Positions 46,060 to 55,162 of a stretch of DNA of 64,000 bases are shown here, in pieces. The notes beneath the pieces are model-generated. The model was not told where the DNA came from and ran no database searches. It was given only the letters and a program-made list of their open reading frames with translations. The position numbers and the translations under genes are program-made. Numbering within the stretch: the stretch's first letter is position 1; each line of letters begins with the position of its first letter. Origin of the DNA: Halalkalicoccus jeotgali B3 (lineage in GTDB: Archaea > Halobacteriota > Halobacteria > Halobacteriales > Halalkalicoccaceae); contig NC_014297.1 of the NCBI RefSeq assembly GCF_000196895.1, positions 2,185,345-2,249,344 on the forward strand, read 5' to 3'.

Positions 46060-47904
46060 CTACGCCTCCGTCTCGGGGGTGTCTCGGGGTTTTTCCGTCG
46101 CCTGAGCCTGTTCGAGCCGGTTTTCGAACCACTCCCACTCCTTGGTGAACTGGCCGTACTTCTTCAGTCCCCAGACGTCGGCGTCCATCACGATCCGGCC
46201 CGAGCGATAGGACTGGACCATGTTGTACAACCAGATCACCTGCCCGAACGCGATCAGTAGCGCTCCGAGCGAGGCGACGACCTGTATCGGGACGAACTCG
46301 GCGGGGTAGGTGGCAGAACGCCGTGGCAGCCCGAGCATCCCCAGTACCAGCATGCCGAACGACAACAGGTTGACCCCGATAAAGGAAAACCAGAAGTGGG
46401 CAGCCCCGAGCGTCCGATTGTACATCCGCCGACTCATCAGCGGGAACCAGTAGTAGACCGCCGCGAAGACGGCAAACGGGATGGTGCCGGTGATGATGAA
46501 GTGGAAATGACCCACGACGTAGTAGGTGCCGTGGTACAGGAGGTCGACCGGGATCGACCCGAGGAACACCCCTGTCACGCCGCCGAAGATGAGCGTCGAG
46601 ACGGCACCGATACAAAAGAGCATCGGCGCCTCCAGTCTGATATCCCCGGTCCACAGCGTGGTCGTCCAGTTGAAGACCTTCACCGCGCTCGGCACCGCGA
46701 TGGCGATGGTGATCGCCATGAACGACGCGCGGATCCGCGGGTCGATGCCCGTCGTGAACATGTGGTGGGCCCACACGCCGAAGGATAGTACCCCGATGGC
46801 CATCGTCGAGTAGACGACGAACTTATACCCGAAGAGCTTGCGGCCCGCGAACTTCGGGAGGACGAGGCTGATCAACCCGAAGGGGGGCAAGACGAGGATG
46901 TAGACCTCGGGGTGGCCGAAAAACCAAAAGAGATGCTGAAAGAGGAGGTATCCCCCGTGTTCGACGGCGAAAAACGAGGTTCCGATGTTGCGATCCAGTA
47001 GCAACATCAGCAGGGTCGCACCCAAAAGCGGGAAGGCAAAGAGGATCAGTCCGGCCTGAACGAGCAGCGTCCACGAGAAGATGTCGAGTCGCTCCCAGCC
47101 GACGTCGGGCGAGCGCTCGACGAAGACCGTCGCGATGATGTTGATCGCCCCCAGCGTGGTCCCGATCCCCGAGAGATGTAACCCCAAAAGCGCCATATCG
47201 ATCTGCGGGTTGACCGTCTGGACCGACAGGGGCGGGTAGAACGTCCAGGCCACGTCGACGGGCGAGAAGCCGAGAAACAGCGAGGCCATCGCGGGGACGA
47301 CCGGCCCGAGGACCGTCGCCATCGCGTCGCTGATGATGCCGAATCGGATCAGAACGGCAGACGGCGGCAGTACCCAGAAGGCGATGGCGTTGATCCGGGG
47401 GTAGGCCATATCGTCGGCCCCGATCAGAAGTGGGAGGAAGTAGTTCGCCAGCCCGAATAGGATCGGCGTCGCGAAGAGAAACAGCATCGTAATCGCGTGG
47501 GTAGTAAAGAGTTCGTTGTACGTCTGGATCCCGAAGACCTCCGCTTCGGGCGTCAGCAGCTCGGTCCGGGCCATCATCGCGTCGGTGCCACCCCACAGGA
47601 ACATGAACGCCCCAAAGGTGAGATAGAGGATGCCGATGTCGCGGTGGTCAACGGTCGTCAGCCAGCGGATCAGGCCGGTGGGTTTCGAGGTGTCAAAGCC
47701 GTAGCCGGTCGCAAAGCCGCCGTCAGACCGTGTACGCGAAGACGCCGAACCCTCGGCCGTGTCGTCGGTTCGCTCGCCGCCGTCGGTCACGAGGTCGCCG
47801 GCGGCGGGTGGGTCCGACGACCGGTGCAGTCGGTGGGCGAGCCCGCCACAGAGTACGAGTAGGACGACACCCAGCAGTGTCCCCCCGAGGAGTTCAGCGT
47901 ACAT
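46060..47904 (-). CDS. coxA: Haem-copper (cytochrome c/quinol) oxidase subunit I
   Basis: This 614-residue catalytic subunit has about 13 membrane segments. Haem and CuB ligands are in TTHAITMLFLF, FGHPEVYILVLP (with the Tyr cross-linked to His) and GTYYVVGHFHFIITG. The HPEVY motif indicates an A-family oxidase. The N-terminal 75 residues hold one extra membrane helix and a polar linker. ATG 47904 has a GGAGGT about 8 nt upstream. No subunit II or III gene is nearby, so the complex is split across the genome. Confidence 0.94.
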   Translation of the reverse strand: MYAELLGGTLLGVVLLVLCGGLAHRLHRSSDPPAAGDLVTDGGERTDDTAEGSASSRTRSDGGFATGYGFDTSKPTGLIRWLTTVDHRDIGILYLTFGAFMFLWGGTDAMMARTELLTPEAEVFGIQTYNELFTTHAITMLFLFATPILFGLANYFLPLLIGADDMAYPRINAIAFWVLPPSAVLIRFGIISDAMATVLGPVVPAMASLFLGFSPVDVAWTFYPPLSVQTVNPQIDMALLGLHLSGIGTTLGAINIIATVFVERSPDVGWERLDIFSWTLLVQAGLILFAFPLLGATLLMLLLDRNIGTSFFAVEHGGYLLFQHLFWFFGHPEVYILVLPPFGLISLVLPKFAGRKLFGYKFVVYSTMAIGVLSFGVWAHHMFTTGIDPRIRASFMAITIAIAVPSAVKVFNWTTTLWTGDIRLEAPMLFCIGAVSTLIFGGVTGVFLGSIPVDLLYHGTYYVVGHFHFIITGTIPFAVFAAVYYWFPLMSRRMYNRTLGAAHFWFSFIGVNLLSFGMLVLGMLGLPRRSATYPAEFVPIQVVASLGALLIAFGQVIWLYNMVQSYRSGRIVMDADVWGLKKYGQFTKEWEWFENRLEQAQATEKPRDTPETEA

Positions 47905-48058
47905 GACAGAGACCTCCCGATCCGGTTCCCGAAGCACTGACGGTCGCGATCGTCGTCGAGTCGTGTGGTTTCGGGGTTCGAATCCGGTACCGGTTCACGC
48001 TTCGGAGTCGGGCTGGTAGCCACATCAACCTTTGCAGGCGGCGTCGAGGGGCAACCAA

Positions 48059-48088
48059 ACGGGTTTTAAGCCACCACCCCCAACCCGT
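48059..48088 (+). promoter_or_regulatory. Promoter with flanking inverted repeat for the L44e operon
   Basis: A TATA-like GTTTTAAG (48063-48070) lies about 29-36 nt upstream of the rpl44e ATG. It is enclosed by ACGGGTT (48059-48065) and AACCCGT (48082-48088), a perfect 7-bp inverted repeat that could bind a regulator. The rest of 47905-48098 shows no gene. Confidence 0.45.
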
Positions 48089-48098
48089 CGACAAGGCC

Positions 48099-48377
48099 AT
48101 GGAGATTCCACGTCGATTCAACACGTACTGTCCGTACTGTAACGAACACCACGAACACGAACTGGAGAAAACGAGGACCGGGCGGCAGACCGGCATGAAG
48201 TGGATCGACCGCCAGCGCGAGCGCCAGAGCGGTATCGGCAATGACGGCAAGTTCTCGAAGGTCCCCAGCGGCGGGAAACCGACGAGCAAGACCGACTTCA
48301 AGTACCGCTGTGGCGAGTGTGGCAAAGCCCATCTGCGGGAGGGATGGCGAGCCGGTCGCGTTGACTTCCAGGAGTAA
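48099..48377 (+). CDS. rpl44e: Ribosomal protein L44e (50S)
   Basis: This 92-residue zinc-binding 50S protein has [11 protein letters not shown] near the N-terminus and CGECGKAH near the C-terminus, the two cysteine pairs of the family. The [12 protein letters not shown] segment is highly conserved. It is the first gene of a translation operon. Rps27e begins 2 nt after its stop. Confidence 0.97.
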   Translation: MEIPRRFNTYCPYCNEHHEHELEKTRTGRQTGMKWIDRQRERQSGIGNDGKFSKVPSGGKPTSKTDFKYRCGECGKAHLREGWRAGRVDFQE

Positions 48378-48379
48378 GT

Positions 48380-48553
48380 ATGGCAGGAAACTTCTATTCC
48401 GTCGAGTGTCCGGACTGCGAGAACGAACAGATCGTCTTCGATAAGGCGTCCTCCGAGGTCGCGTGTGCAGTTTGTGGGCACACGCTCGCGCGACCGGCCG
48501 GCGGGAAGGCCGAGATCGACGGCGAGGTCACGGAAACCGTCGAGGCACGATAA
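48380..48553 (+). CDS. rps27e: Ribosomal protein S27e (30S)
   Basis: ATG 48380 to TAA 48551-48553 encodes 57 residues with the S27e zinc finger: [19 protein letters not shown] followed by CAVCGHTL. It is a small 30S protein. It lies between rpl44e and the aIF2-alpha gene; its stop and the next start share a base (TAATG). Confidence 0.96.
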   Translation: MAGNFYSVECPDCENEQIVFDKASSEVACAVCGHTLARPAGGKAEIDGEVTETVEAR

Positions 48554-49353
48554 TGAACTACAGCGGCTGGCCCACACCCGGCGAACTCGTCGTCGGCAAG
48601 ATCGAGGAGATCGAGGACTTCGGCGTCTTCGTCGATTTGCTCGAGTACGAGGACAAACAGGGGCTGATCCATATCTCCGAGGTTGCGTCGGGCTGGATCA
48701 AGAACGTTCGCGATCACGTCCGCGTCGGCCAGACCGTCGTCTGTAAGGTCCTCGAGGTTGATAAGGGCTCCCAGCAGATCGACCTCTCGTATAAGGACGT
48801 CAACGAACACCAGCGAAAGGACACGATCCAGCGCTGGAAGAACGACCAGAAGGCCGACAACTGGATGACGATCGCCTTCGGCGAGGACGTCGACGACGAG
48901 ACCTACACGACGGTCGCCAACGAGCTCATCGAGGTCCACGGCGGGCTCTACGAGGGGTTCGAGCAGGCCGCGATCCACGGCCCCGAGGCGCTTTCCGAGA
49001 CCGACCTCGGCGACGAGCAGGTCGATGCGATCGTCGAGACCGCCCGCGAGAACGTCTCGGTGCCCTACGTCACCGTGACGGGCTACGTCGATCTGATCTG
49101 CTCGACCGAGGCGGGCGTCGACGCCGTCAAAGAGGCCCTACAGGCCGCCGAAGGCAACGGGGAAGTGAGCGAGGAGATCGACCTCGAGGTCACCTACGTC
49201 GGCGCACCCGAATACCGGATCCGGGTCCAGGCGCCCAACTACAAGACCGCGGAGTCAGCACTCGAAGCCAGTGCCGAACGCGCGAACGCCGCGATCGGCG
49301 AGTTCGGTGGCAGCGGCGAGTTCCACCGCGAGCGACGAACCGACGACGAGTAA
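48553..49353 (+). CDS. eif2a: Translation initiation factor aIF2 subunit alpha
   Basis: This 266-residue factor is one of three subunits of aIF2, which brings Met-tRNAi to the small subunit. The N-terminal S1 domain is clear: [27 protein letters not shown], then [14 protein letters not shown] helical middle domain and a C-terminal alpha/beta domain follow. ATG 48553 overlaps the rps27e stop. It ends 2 nt before nop10. Confidence 0.97.
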   Translation: MNYSGWPTPGELVVGKIEEIEDFGVFVDLLEYEDKQGLIHISEVASGWIKNVRDHVRVGQTVVCKVLEVDKGSQQIDLSYKDVNEHQRKDTIQRWKNDQKADNWMTIAFGEDVDDETYTTVANELIEVHGGLYEGFEQAAIHGPEALSETDLGDEQVDAIVETARENVSVPYVTVTGYVDLICSTEAGVDAVKEALQAAEGNGEVSEEIDLEVTYVGAPEYRIRVQAPNYKTAESALEASAERANAAIGEFGGSGEFHRERRTDDE

Positions 49354-49355
49354 GC

Positions 49356-49538
49356 GTGAAATCGGACATCCGAGTCTGTCGCGAGTGGCGCGAGCGCCAC
49401 GAACGCCCGGTGTACACCCTTTCGACGAGCTGTCCCGACTGTGGAGCCGAGGCGGTCAACAGCGCCCCGGCGCCCTTTTCGCCCGAGGACCGCTATGGCG
49501 AGTACCGACGCGCACTTAAGCGCCGAGAGCGCGAGTAA
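49356..49538 (+). CDS. nop10: H/ACA ribonucleoprotein protein Nop10
   Basis: This 60-residue protein starts at GTG as MKSDIRVCREW. It has a zinc-binding unit (the first Cys at residue 8 and a CPDCG knuckle) and the family segment YTLSTSCPDCG, then FSPEDRYGEYRR. It works with Cbf5 and Gar1 in guide-RNA pseudouridylation. The gene order aIF2a-nop10-PAC2 is common in archaea. PAC2 follows after 4 nt. Confidence 0.95.
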   Translation: MKSDIRVCREWRERHERPVYTLSTSCPDCGAEAVNSAPAPFSPEDRYGEYRRALKRRERE

Positions 49539-49542
49539 CCGT

Positions 49543-50295
49543 ATGAACGACGTAGAGGTCGAGGTCCTCGCAGAACCGGAACTCGACGACCCCGTCCTGG
49601 TCGAAGGACTGCCGGGCGTCGGCCACGTCGGGACGCTCGTCGCCGAACACCTGATCGAGGAGGGCGAGAGCGAACTCCTCAGACGGATCTACTCGGAGCA
49701 CCTGCCCCCGCAGGTGACCGTCTCGGAGACGGGGTTGGCCGAGCTCGTCGCCGTGGAGTGTCACCACGTCGCCATCGGGGACCGAGACCTGCTGGTCGTG
49801 ACCGGCGACCAACAGGCCGCAAGCGGCGTCGGTCACTACCGGATCGCCGAAGCAGTCCTCGATATCGCCGGGGAGGTCGGCGTCGGGAGCGTCCTGGCGC
49901 TCGGCGGGGTTCCAACGGGCGAACTCGTCGAAGAACACGCCGTTCTCGGGGCTGCATCGAGCGAGACGCTGATCGAAACGCTCGAAGACGTGGGCGTGGA
50001 GTTCCGCGAGAACGAACCCGAGGGTGGGATCGTCGGGATCAGCGGGCTGCTCGTGGGACTGGGCGGCCAGCGCGGGCTGACGGCGGCCTGCCTGATGGGC
50101 GAAACCAGCGGTTACCTCGTCGATCCCAAGAGCGCACAGGCGCTGTTGGGCGTGCTCCAGACACACCTCGATTTCGAGGTCGACCTGACCGAACTCGAAG
50201 AGCGTGCCGACGAGATGGAGGACGTCGTCGCCCGGATGCAGGAGATCGAGGACCAGAACGTCCCGACGGAGGACGACCTGCGCTACATCGGCTGA
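49543..50295 (+). CDS. Proteasome assembly chaperone (PAC2) family protein
   Basis: This 250-residue protein has the PAC2 family start DPVLVEGLPGVGHVGTLVAEHLIEE and SVLALGGVPTGEL. The C-terminus is an acidic helix, LEERADEMEDVVARMQEIE. Eukaryotic relatives help assemble the proteasome; the archaeal role is not established. The longer open frame upstream overlaps nop10, so ATG 49543 was chosen. A proteasome beta gene lies at the other end of this window. Confidence 0.88.
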   Translation: MNDVEVEVLAEPELDDPVLVEGLPGVGHVGTLVAEHLIEEGESELLRRIYSEHLPPQVTVSETGLAELVAVECHHVAIGDRDLLVVTGDQQAASGVGHYRIAEAVLDIAGEVGVGSVLALGGVPTGELVEEHAVLGAASSETLIETLEDVGVEFRENEPEGGIVGISGLLVGLGGQRGLTAACLMGETSGYLVDPKSAQALLGVLQTHLDFEVDLTELEERADEMEDVVARMQEIEDQNVPTEDDLRYIG

Positions 50296-50352
50296 CCGGG
50301 CGGTCGATCCGCTCTACGAAGCTTCTTTGCGATCGGATCCCTACCGGGTGGT

Positions 50353-50973
50353 GTGCAGTCGGAGTTCGTGTGGTTCCTCCCGTGGTGGCTCGTCGTCGGC
50401 GTCCTGGTCGGGCTCGCCATCGGACTCGTGATCGCCGGGGTGTTCGCCGTCGGCGCCCGTCTGTTTCCCGACCGACGACGCGAGCCGATCGCGAGTGGGG
50501 AACACAGGAAACACGCGGAGATCCGGCGTTACCTCCGGGCCATCGACGAACCCTTCGTCGAGAACGGCGAGATCGCGGGGGAGGTCATCGAGTTCTACCT
50601 CCCCGAGCGCGACGTGGCGATCACCTTCGACGCGCGGGCCTTTTTCCGGATCGAAGCGACCGACACCCACGGCGTGCTCGTCGAACACGAGATGCCGGGC
50701 ATCCACCTCGGGCGCCGACTCCCCTTCGAGACGCCGGCGTTGACCGCCGGGGTCGGGACCGACGAGGCCGCGATGGCCGCCTTCGCCACCCTCGGCCTAC
50801 CGACCGACGCGAACGAGGCCCAAATCAAGGCCGCCTATCGCGAGAAGGTAAAGCGCGTCCACCCGGATCAGGGCGGGGATCGCGAGTCCTTCGAGCGGGT
50901 GCGGACGGCCTACGCCACCGCCCGCAGCCACGTCGCCGACGAAGAGGAGAGCGCCGAGGCGCTCGCAACCTGA
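50353..50973 (+). CDS. Membrane-anchored J-domain protein
   Basis: This 206-residue protein starts at GTG 50353. One membrane helix (about 8-34) is followed by a soluble region of about 110 residues of unknown fold. A C-terminal J domain (about 145-200) contains YREKVKRVHPDQGG with the intact HPD motif at 170-172. It may recruit DnaK to the membrane. DnaK is not in this window. A TATA-like CTTCTTTG near 50320 suggests its own leaderless promoter. Confidence 0.85.
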   Translation: MQSEFVWFLPWWLVVGVLVGLAIGLVIAGVFAVGARLFPDRRREPIASGEHRKHAEIRRYLRAIDEPFVENGEIAGEVIEFYLPERDVAITFDARAFFRIEATDTHGVLVEHEMPGIHLGRRLPFETPALTAGVGTDEAAMAAFATLGLPTDANEAQIKAAYREKVKRVHPDQGGDRESFERVRTAYATARSHVADEEESAEALAT

Positions 50974-50998
50974 TCTCGGGCGGGAAGCCGACAGGCTC

Positions 50999-51703
50999 AT
51001 GCGTGGGGCGACGAACTCCCCGCCAGTGTTCGAGGACTGTCTGTTCCGGGACCGCGCCGCCTACTTTCCCGACGAGCGCACCCTCGTGCTCGCGGACGTC
51101 CACCTCGGTCGGGATCGGGCCTCGAACGTCGAGTTCTCGCTCGGCGAGCGCGAGGACGTCCTCTCGCGACTCGACGCGCTGCTCTCACGGTTCGACCCCC
51201 GCGAGGTCGTCGTCGCGGGCGATCTGCTCCACGGGTTCGATTCGGTCCCCCACGGGGTCGAACGGAGCCTCCGGGCGTTCGAACGGCACATCGAGGACGG
51301 GGGCGCACGCCTCGTCGTGACCCGCGGCAACCACGATCCGATGCTCGATTCGGTTCTAGAGGGGGTCGTCGCCGACTACTCGATCGGGGCCTCCCTCGCC
51401 TGTCACGGCCACGAACGGCCCGACCCCGCCGCGGGCTACGTCCACGGGCACATCCACCCCGCGATCACCATCGAGGGACGAAAGCGCCCCTGCTATCTCC
51501 GGGGTCCGGCGGCCGACGGCGGCGAGGTGCTCGTCCTGCCGGCCTTCACGCGGCTGGCCGGGGGCGTCGACGTCGCCCGCGCTGGGTCGTTTCGCTCGCC
51601 GTTGCTCGGGGAGCCTGATACCTATCGGCCGGTCGTCCTCGACGAGGACGTAGACGAGACCCTCGCGTTCCCGCCGCTGTCGGCGCTCCGATCGCATCTC
51701 TGA
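50999..51703 (+). CDS. Metallophosphoesterase (calcineurin-like)
   Basis: This 234-residue phosphoesterase has the five metal-binding blocks: ADVHLGRD, VVAGDLLHG, TRGNHDP, LACHGHE and GHIHP. It belongs to the archaeal MJ0037-like group, which has been linked to DNA repair helicases in other genomes. Substrate is unknown. It follows the J-domain gene by 25 nt. Confidence 0.88.
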   Translation: MRGATNSPPVFEDCLFRDRAAYFPDERTLVLADVHLGRDRASNVEFSLGEREDVLSRLDALLSRFDPREVVVAGDLLHGFDSVPHGVERSLRAFERHIEDGGARLVVTRGNHDPMLDSVLEGVVADYSIGASLACHGHERPDPAAGYVHGHIHPAITIEGRKRPCYLRGPAADGGEVLVLPAFTRLAGGVDVARAGSFRSPLLGEPDTYRPVVLDEDVDETLAFPPLSALRSHL

Positions 51704-51746
51704 GGAGGAGGGGCCTCGATCACGCTGGCCGCGTCTCGGGACCCGG

Positions 51747-52991
51747 TCACGCCGAATCCTCGAGGACCGCCTCGGCGGCGACCCGGCCGCTCTCGATCGC
51801 ACCCTGGATCGAGGACCACTGCGTGGACTCGCCTGCGAGATAGACCGGTCCCTCGGGGTCGCGGACGTCGGGTAGGTCCCTGTAGAAGCCCGGCGGCTGG
51901 GCGAACTGCGAGAAGGGGAGCCGGTCGGTGTGTAACAGCGAGAGCGAATCGACCGAGCGTTCGGGGAACCACGAGGCGAGCGCCTCGCGGGTACGCGCTG
52001 TGAGATCCTCGTCGGATCCGTCGGGTTCGCCGAGAAACGTCGCGCTCAGGAGCGTTTCATCCTCGGGTGCGTACTCCGGGGCGACCGCGGTGTGGGGAAC
52101 GACGTGGTTTGGCGCGTCGTCGGCGACGTTGAGTAGCAGGCGCTTCCCGCAGTCGAGGGGTTCGGAGAGCGAATACCACTGGGTGAGACAGCCCCGGGCC
52201 TCGGTCGGGATCGAGTCGACGCCCGTCAGCTCCCGGGCGCGTTTCGGATCGGTCGCGACGACGACGGCGTCGGCCGAAACTGACTCGCCACCACGCGAGA
52301 CGGTCGTCCCATCGATGGAGTCGACCTCGCTGTCGGTTTCGATCGTCGCGCCCGCCCCGCGTGCCGCGTCGGCCAGTTGCTCGGGGATCTCCCCCATCCC
52401 CGCGGCGGGGACGGCGATCCGCCCGCGCGAGAGCATCGCGAAGGTATAGGCGAAGGTGGCGGCCGAACTCGACAGCGCCCGATCGAGCGTGATCCCACCG
52501 TAGAAGGGCGCGGCGAAGTGCTCGATGAAGTCCTCGGAAAAGCCCCGTTCGAGCAGCGCCGCTCGGATGGTCTGGTCCCCGCCCGAAAAGAGCTCCTCGG
52601 GGTCGACGTTCGAGAGCCGTCGACGGAGCGCGAGCGTCCGGAGTTTATCGCCCAGCGTTACCTCCCGATTGAGCGCCGACTCGGCGAGCAAGCCGGGGTC
52701 CCGAAGCGGGTCCGAGAGCACCGAGCGCCGTCCGGGCCGGGCGAGACACGCCCCGGGCGTGAAATAGCGCAGGTCGAGCGCGTCGTAGTCGAGTTCGCGT
52801 TTTGCGGCGGGGTAGGCGGTAAAGAGGACCTGAAAGCCCCGATCGAACGTATAGCCGCCCTCGTGGCGCGAGCGCACCCGCCCGCCGACCGCGGGTTCGC
52901 GCTCGAACAGCGTTACGTCAGCCCCTTCGCGTGCGAGGTGGCGAGCACAGACCAGTCCCGCGAGCCCGCCGCCGACGACCACGACGTCCAT
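51747..52991 (-). CDS. FAD-dependent amine oxidase-like / protoporphyrinogen oxidase-like protein
   Basis: This 414-residue flavoprotein has an N-terminal Rossmann motif GGGLAGLVCARHL, then LFEREPAVGGRVRS, the amine-oxidase/desaturase GG-doublet pattern. A C-terminal FAD contact is YLAGESTQWSSIQGAIESGR. It resembles NAD(P)/FAD oxidoreductases near phytoene desaturase and protoporphyrinogen oxidase. Substrate cannot be assigned. It is divergent from threonine synthase, 87 bp apart. Confidence 0.85.
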   Translation of the reverse strand: MDVVVVGGGLAGLVCARHLAREGADVTLFEREPAVGGRVRSRHEGGYTFDRGFQVLFTAYPAAKRELDYDALDLRYFTPGACLARPGRRSVLSDPLRDPGLLAESALNREVTLGDKLRTLALRRRLSNVDPEELFSGGDQTIRAALLERGFSEDFIEHFAAPFYGGITLDRALSSSAATFAYTFAMLSRGRIAVPAAGMGEIPEQLADAARGAGATIETDSEVDSIDGTTVSRGGESVSADAVVVATDPKRARELTGVDSIPTEARGCLTQWYSLSEPLDCGKRLLLNVADDAPNHVVPHTAVAPEYAPEDETLLSATFLGEPDGSDEDLTARTREALASWFPERSVDSLSLLHTDRLPFSQFAQPPGFYRDLPDVRDPEGPVYLAGESTQWSSIQGAIESGRVAAEAVLEDSA

Positions 52992-53078
52992 GGCCGGGGG
53001 TTCGGCGGCGGGCTACTAAGTCCCTGCTACCGCCCGATCACAGAGCAAGCCCTTTGTCTCCGGCCGGCAAGCCCCGGT

Positions 53079-54275
53079 ATGGAGACGACCGCGGCGTTCG
53101 TCGGCCTCTCGTGTATCGACTGTGGCGAGCGGTTCGACCCGGACGCCAATCGCTGTCCGGCGTGTGGTGGAATCCTCGATCCCGCCTACGACTACGGGGT
53201 GATCGACCTCACGCGGGAGGAACTCGCCGAGCGCCCCTTCGACTCGATGTGGCGCTACGAGGAACTGTTGCCCTTCCCCCGCGAATCGGCGATCACGATC
53301 GAGGAGGGCGCGACGCCGCTTGTCGAGTGCGAAAAGCTCGCCGCGGAGATGGGTGTCGGCCGGGTGCTGATCAAGGACGAGGGACGGAACCCGACGGGGA
53401 GTTTCAAGGACCGCGGCCAGACGGTGGCGATGACCGCCGCCGCCCAGCAGGGCGCGAGCGACGTCGCGCTCGCCTCGGCGGGCAACGCCGGGCAGGCCGC
53501 CGCCGCCTACGCCGGCCGGGCCGACATCGACGCACACGTCTTTCTCCCCTCGCGAGCGGGCTTTACGAACAAAGCGATGGTGAACGTTCACGGCGGCGAT
53601 ATGACCGTCGTCGGCGGGCGGATCGGCGACGCGGGAGCGGCTTACGCCGACGCGATGGCCGAGGAGGGCGAGAGCGAGGGGTGGCACTCTGTCGGGACGT
53701 TCGTCACGCCCTATCGTCATGAGGGAAAGAAGACGATGGCCTACGAGACGATCGAGCAACTGGACTGGGAAGTACCCGACGCGGTCGTCTACCCGACCGG
53801 CGGCGGGGTCGGGCTCGTGGGGATGCACAAGGCCGCGACGGAACTGCGCGAACTGGGCCTGATCGACGAGCTGCCCGCGATGTACGCCGCCCAGTCGAGC
53901 GGCTGTGCACCGATCGTCGAGGCATTCGAGGCCGGCAAGGACCGCCACGAGCCCGTCGAGCATCCCGACACGATCTGTGGCGGGATCGAGATCCCCGATC
54001 CCGGCGCGAGCCCGTGGATCCTCGAGTGCCTGCGTGAATCGGGCGGCGGCGCGGTCGCGACCGACGACGAGGAGATCCTCGAAAGCGCGATCGGGGTCGC
54101 GAAAGGCGAGGGCGTCGAGATGGGTGCGACCTGCGCGGCCGCGGCAAGCGGCGCGTGGAAACTCGCCGACGAGGGCGAGTTCGGTGCCGACGACACCGTT
54201 GTCCTGCTCAACACCGCAACCTCGAACAAGGACAGCGACGTGTTGCGAAGCCACCTGATGGGAAAAGGGATCTGA
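53079..54275 (+). CDS. thrC: Threonine synthase (PLP-dependent)
   Basis: This 398-residue enzyme converts O-phosphohomoserine to threonine. An N-terminal zinc-ribbon-like unit (CIDCG and CPACGG, about 11-29) is typical of archaeal and plant forms. The PLP lysine lies in NPTGSFKDRG, and the phosphate-binding loop is ASAGNAGQAAAAYAG. TGGGVGLVG is the late cofactor motif. A small family of threonine-synthase-like lyases shares this pattern, so the activity is probable but not certain. ATG 53079 was chosen over a long upstream open frame, which is antisense to the FAD gene. Confidence 0.9.
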   Translation: METTAAFVGLSCIDCGERFDPDANRCPACGGILDPAYDYGVIDLTREELAERPFDSMWRYEELLPFPRESAITIEEGATPLVECEKLAAEMGVGRVLIKDEGRNPTGSFKDRGQTVAMTAAAQQGASDVALASAGNAGQAAAAYAGRADIDAHVFLPSRAGFTNKAMVNVHGGDMTVVGGRIGDAGAAYADAMAEEGESEGWHSVGTFVTPYRHEGKKTMAYETIEQLDWEVPDAVVYPTGGGVGLVGMHKAATELRELGLIDELPAMYAAQSSGCAPIVEAFEAGKDRHEPVEHPDTICGGIEIPDPGASPWILECLRESGGGAVATDDEEILESAIGVAKGEGVEMGATCAAAASGAWKLADEGEFGADDTVVLLNTATSNKDSDVLRSHLMGKGI

Positions 54276-54314
54276 ATTACGGGAGTCGGTATCGTATCGC
54301 GATTAGCTGGAACA

Positions 54315-54429
54315 GATATATGCTTTAGCCTCGTCTAACGCGAGTCGATCGATGGCCCTCCGAACGATCGCTCGGTTCGAACACCACACGGACTCGGAGT
54401 CGAGACCCCAACGCGGGGAAAAAGCGTGA
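54315..54429 (+). promoter_or_regulatory. Promoter and 25-codon leader ORF of the GDT1-like gene
   Basis: A TATA-like GATATATG (54315-54322) precedes ATG 54352. That ATG opens a 25-codon frame whose TGA (54427-54429) overlaps the GTG start of the GDT1-like gene (GTGA). The leader peptide has no recognised family. If translated, it could couple or attenuate translation of the transporter. Confidence 0.4.
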
Positions 54430-55121
54430 GCGGCTGGGTCGAGGTTGCGGCAGTCGCGTTCGTCACCCAGTTGGCCGTGTTGCCCGGCGAGAAGGTCCAG
54501 TTCATCATCGCCGGCCTCTCGACGCGCTACAGCCCGTGGACCGTCGTCGGCGCCGCCGGGCTGGCGTTTGCGGGCTGGACGGCCCTCGAGATCCTCTTCG
54601 GTCGGGCACTGCAGACAGTTCTCTCCCCGACGGCGCTGACCGCGCTGACCGGCGGGTTGTTCCTCCTGTTCGCGGCGTTGCTCTACCGGTCGATGCCCGC
54701 GGCCGACGGGGAACGAACCGACGGGGGGCATACGATACTCACACCGGACCTCGACGCGCCGACCGTGTTCGGGCACGACCTCTCGGACTCCTTCGGCGGG
54801 TTCGTCCCGATCTTCCTGCTGATGGCGAGCGGCGAGTTCGGCGATAAGACCCAGCTCGTCACGATCGGGCTGGCGGCCGAGTACGGCGCGACGAGCGCCA
54901 TCTGGGTCGGCGAGATGCTTGCGATCATCCCGGTGAGCCTCGCCAACGCCTTCTTCTTCCACAAGTTCTCCCGCCGCATCGACCTCCGAAAGGCCCACCT
55001 GCTGGGGGCGGTCCTGTTTGCCCTCTTCGCGCTCGACTCGTTCCTCTCGGTCCTGACGGGCGTCTCCGTCTGGGAGGCGGTCGTGGGGACCGTCTCGACC
55101 CTCGTCGGGAGCGTTCTCTGA
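54426..55121 (+). CDS. TMEM165/GDT1 family cation transporter
   Basis: This 231-residue membrane protein belongs to UPF0016, whose members move Mn2+ or Ca2+ out of the cytosol, often against H+. The two-repeat layout is present. The second repeat has the canonical acidic motif EFGDKTQ (137-143), while the first has LPGEKVQ (19-25) with the Asp replaced. GTG 54426 is the best start; it overlaps the leader ORF stop. Confidence 0.85.
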   Translation: MSGWVEVAAVAFVTQLAVLPGEKVQFIIAGLSTRYSPWTVVGAAGLAFAGWTALEILFGRALQTVLSPTALTALTGGLFLLFAALLYRSMPAADGERTDGGHTILTPDLDAPTVFGHDLSDSFGGFVPIFLLMASGEFGDKTQLVTIGLAAEYGATSAIWVGEMLAIIPVSLANAFFFHKFSRRIDLRKAHLLGAVLFALFALDSFLSVLTGVSVWEAVVGTVSTLVGSVL

Positions 55122-55162
55122 GGGTACGGTGGAGTTTTGTCGATTCGCCCGAAACGGCCGGC

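Noticed and set aside
47974-47984. GGGTTCGAATC as part of a tRNA gene
   Set aside because: No matching acceptor or anticodon arms within 80 nt on either strand.
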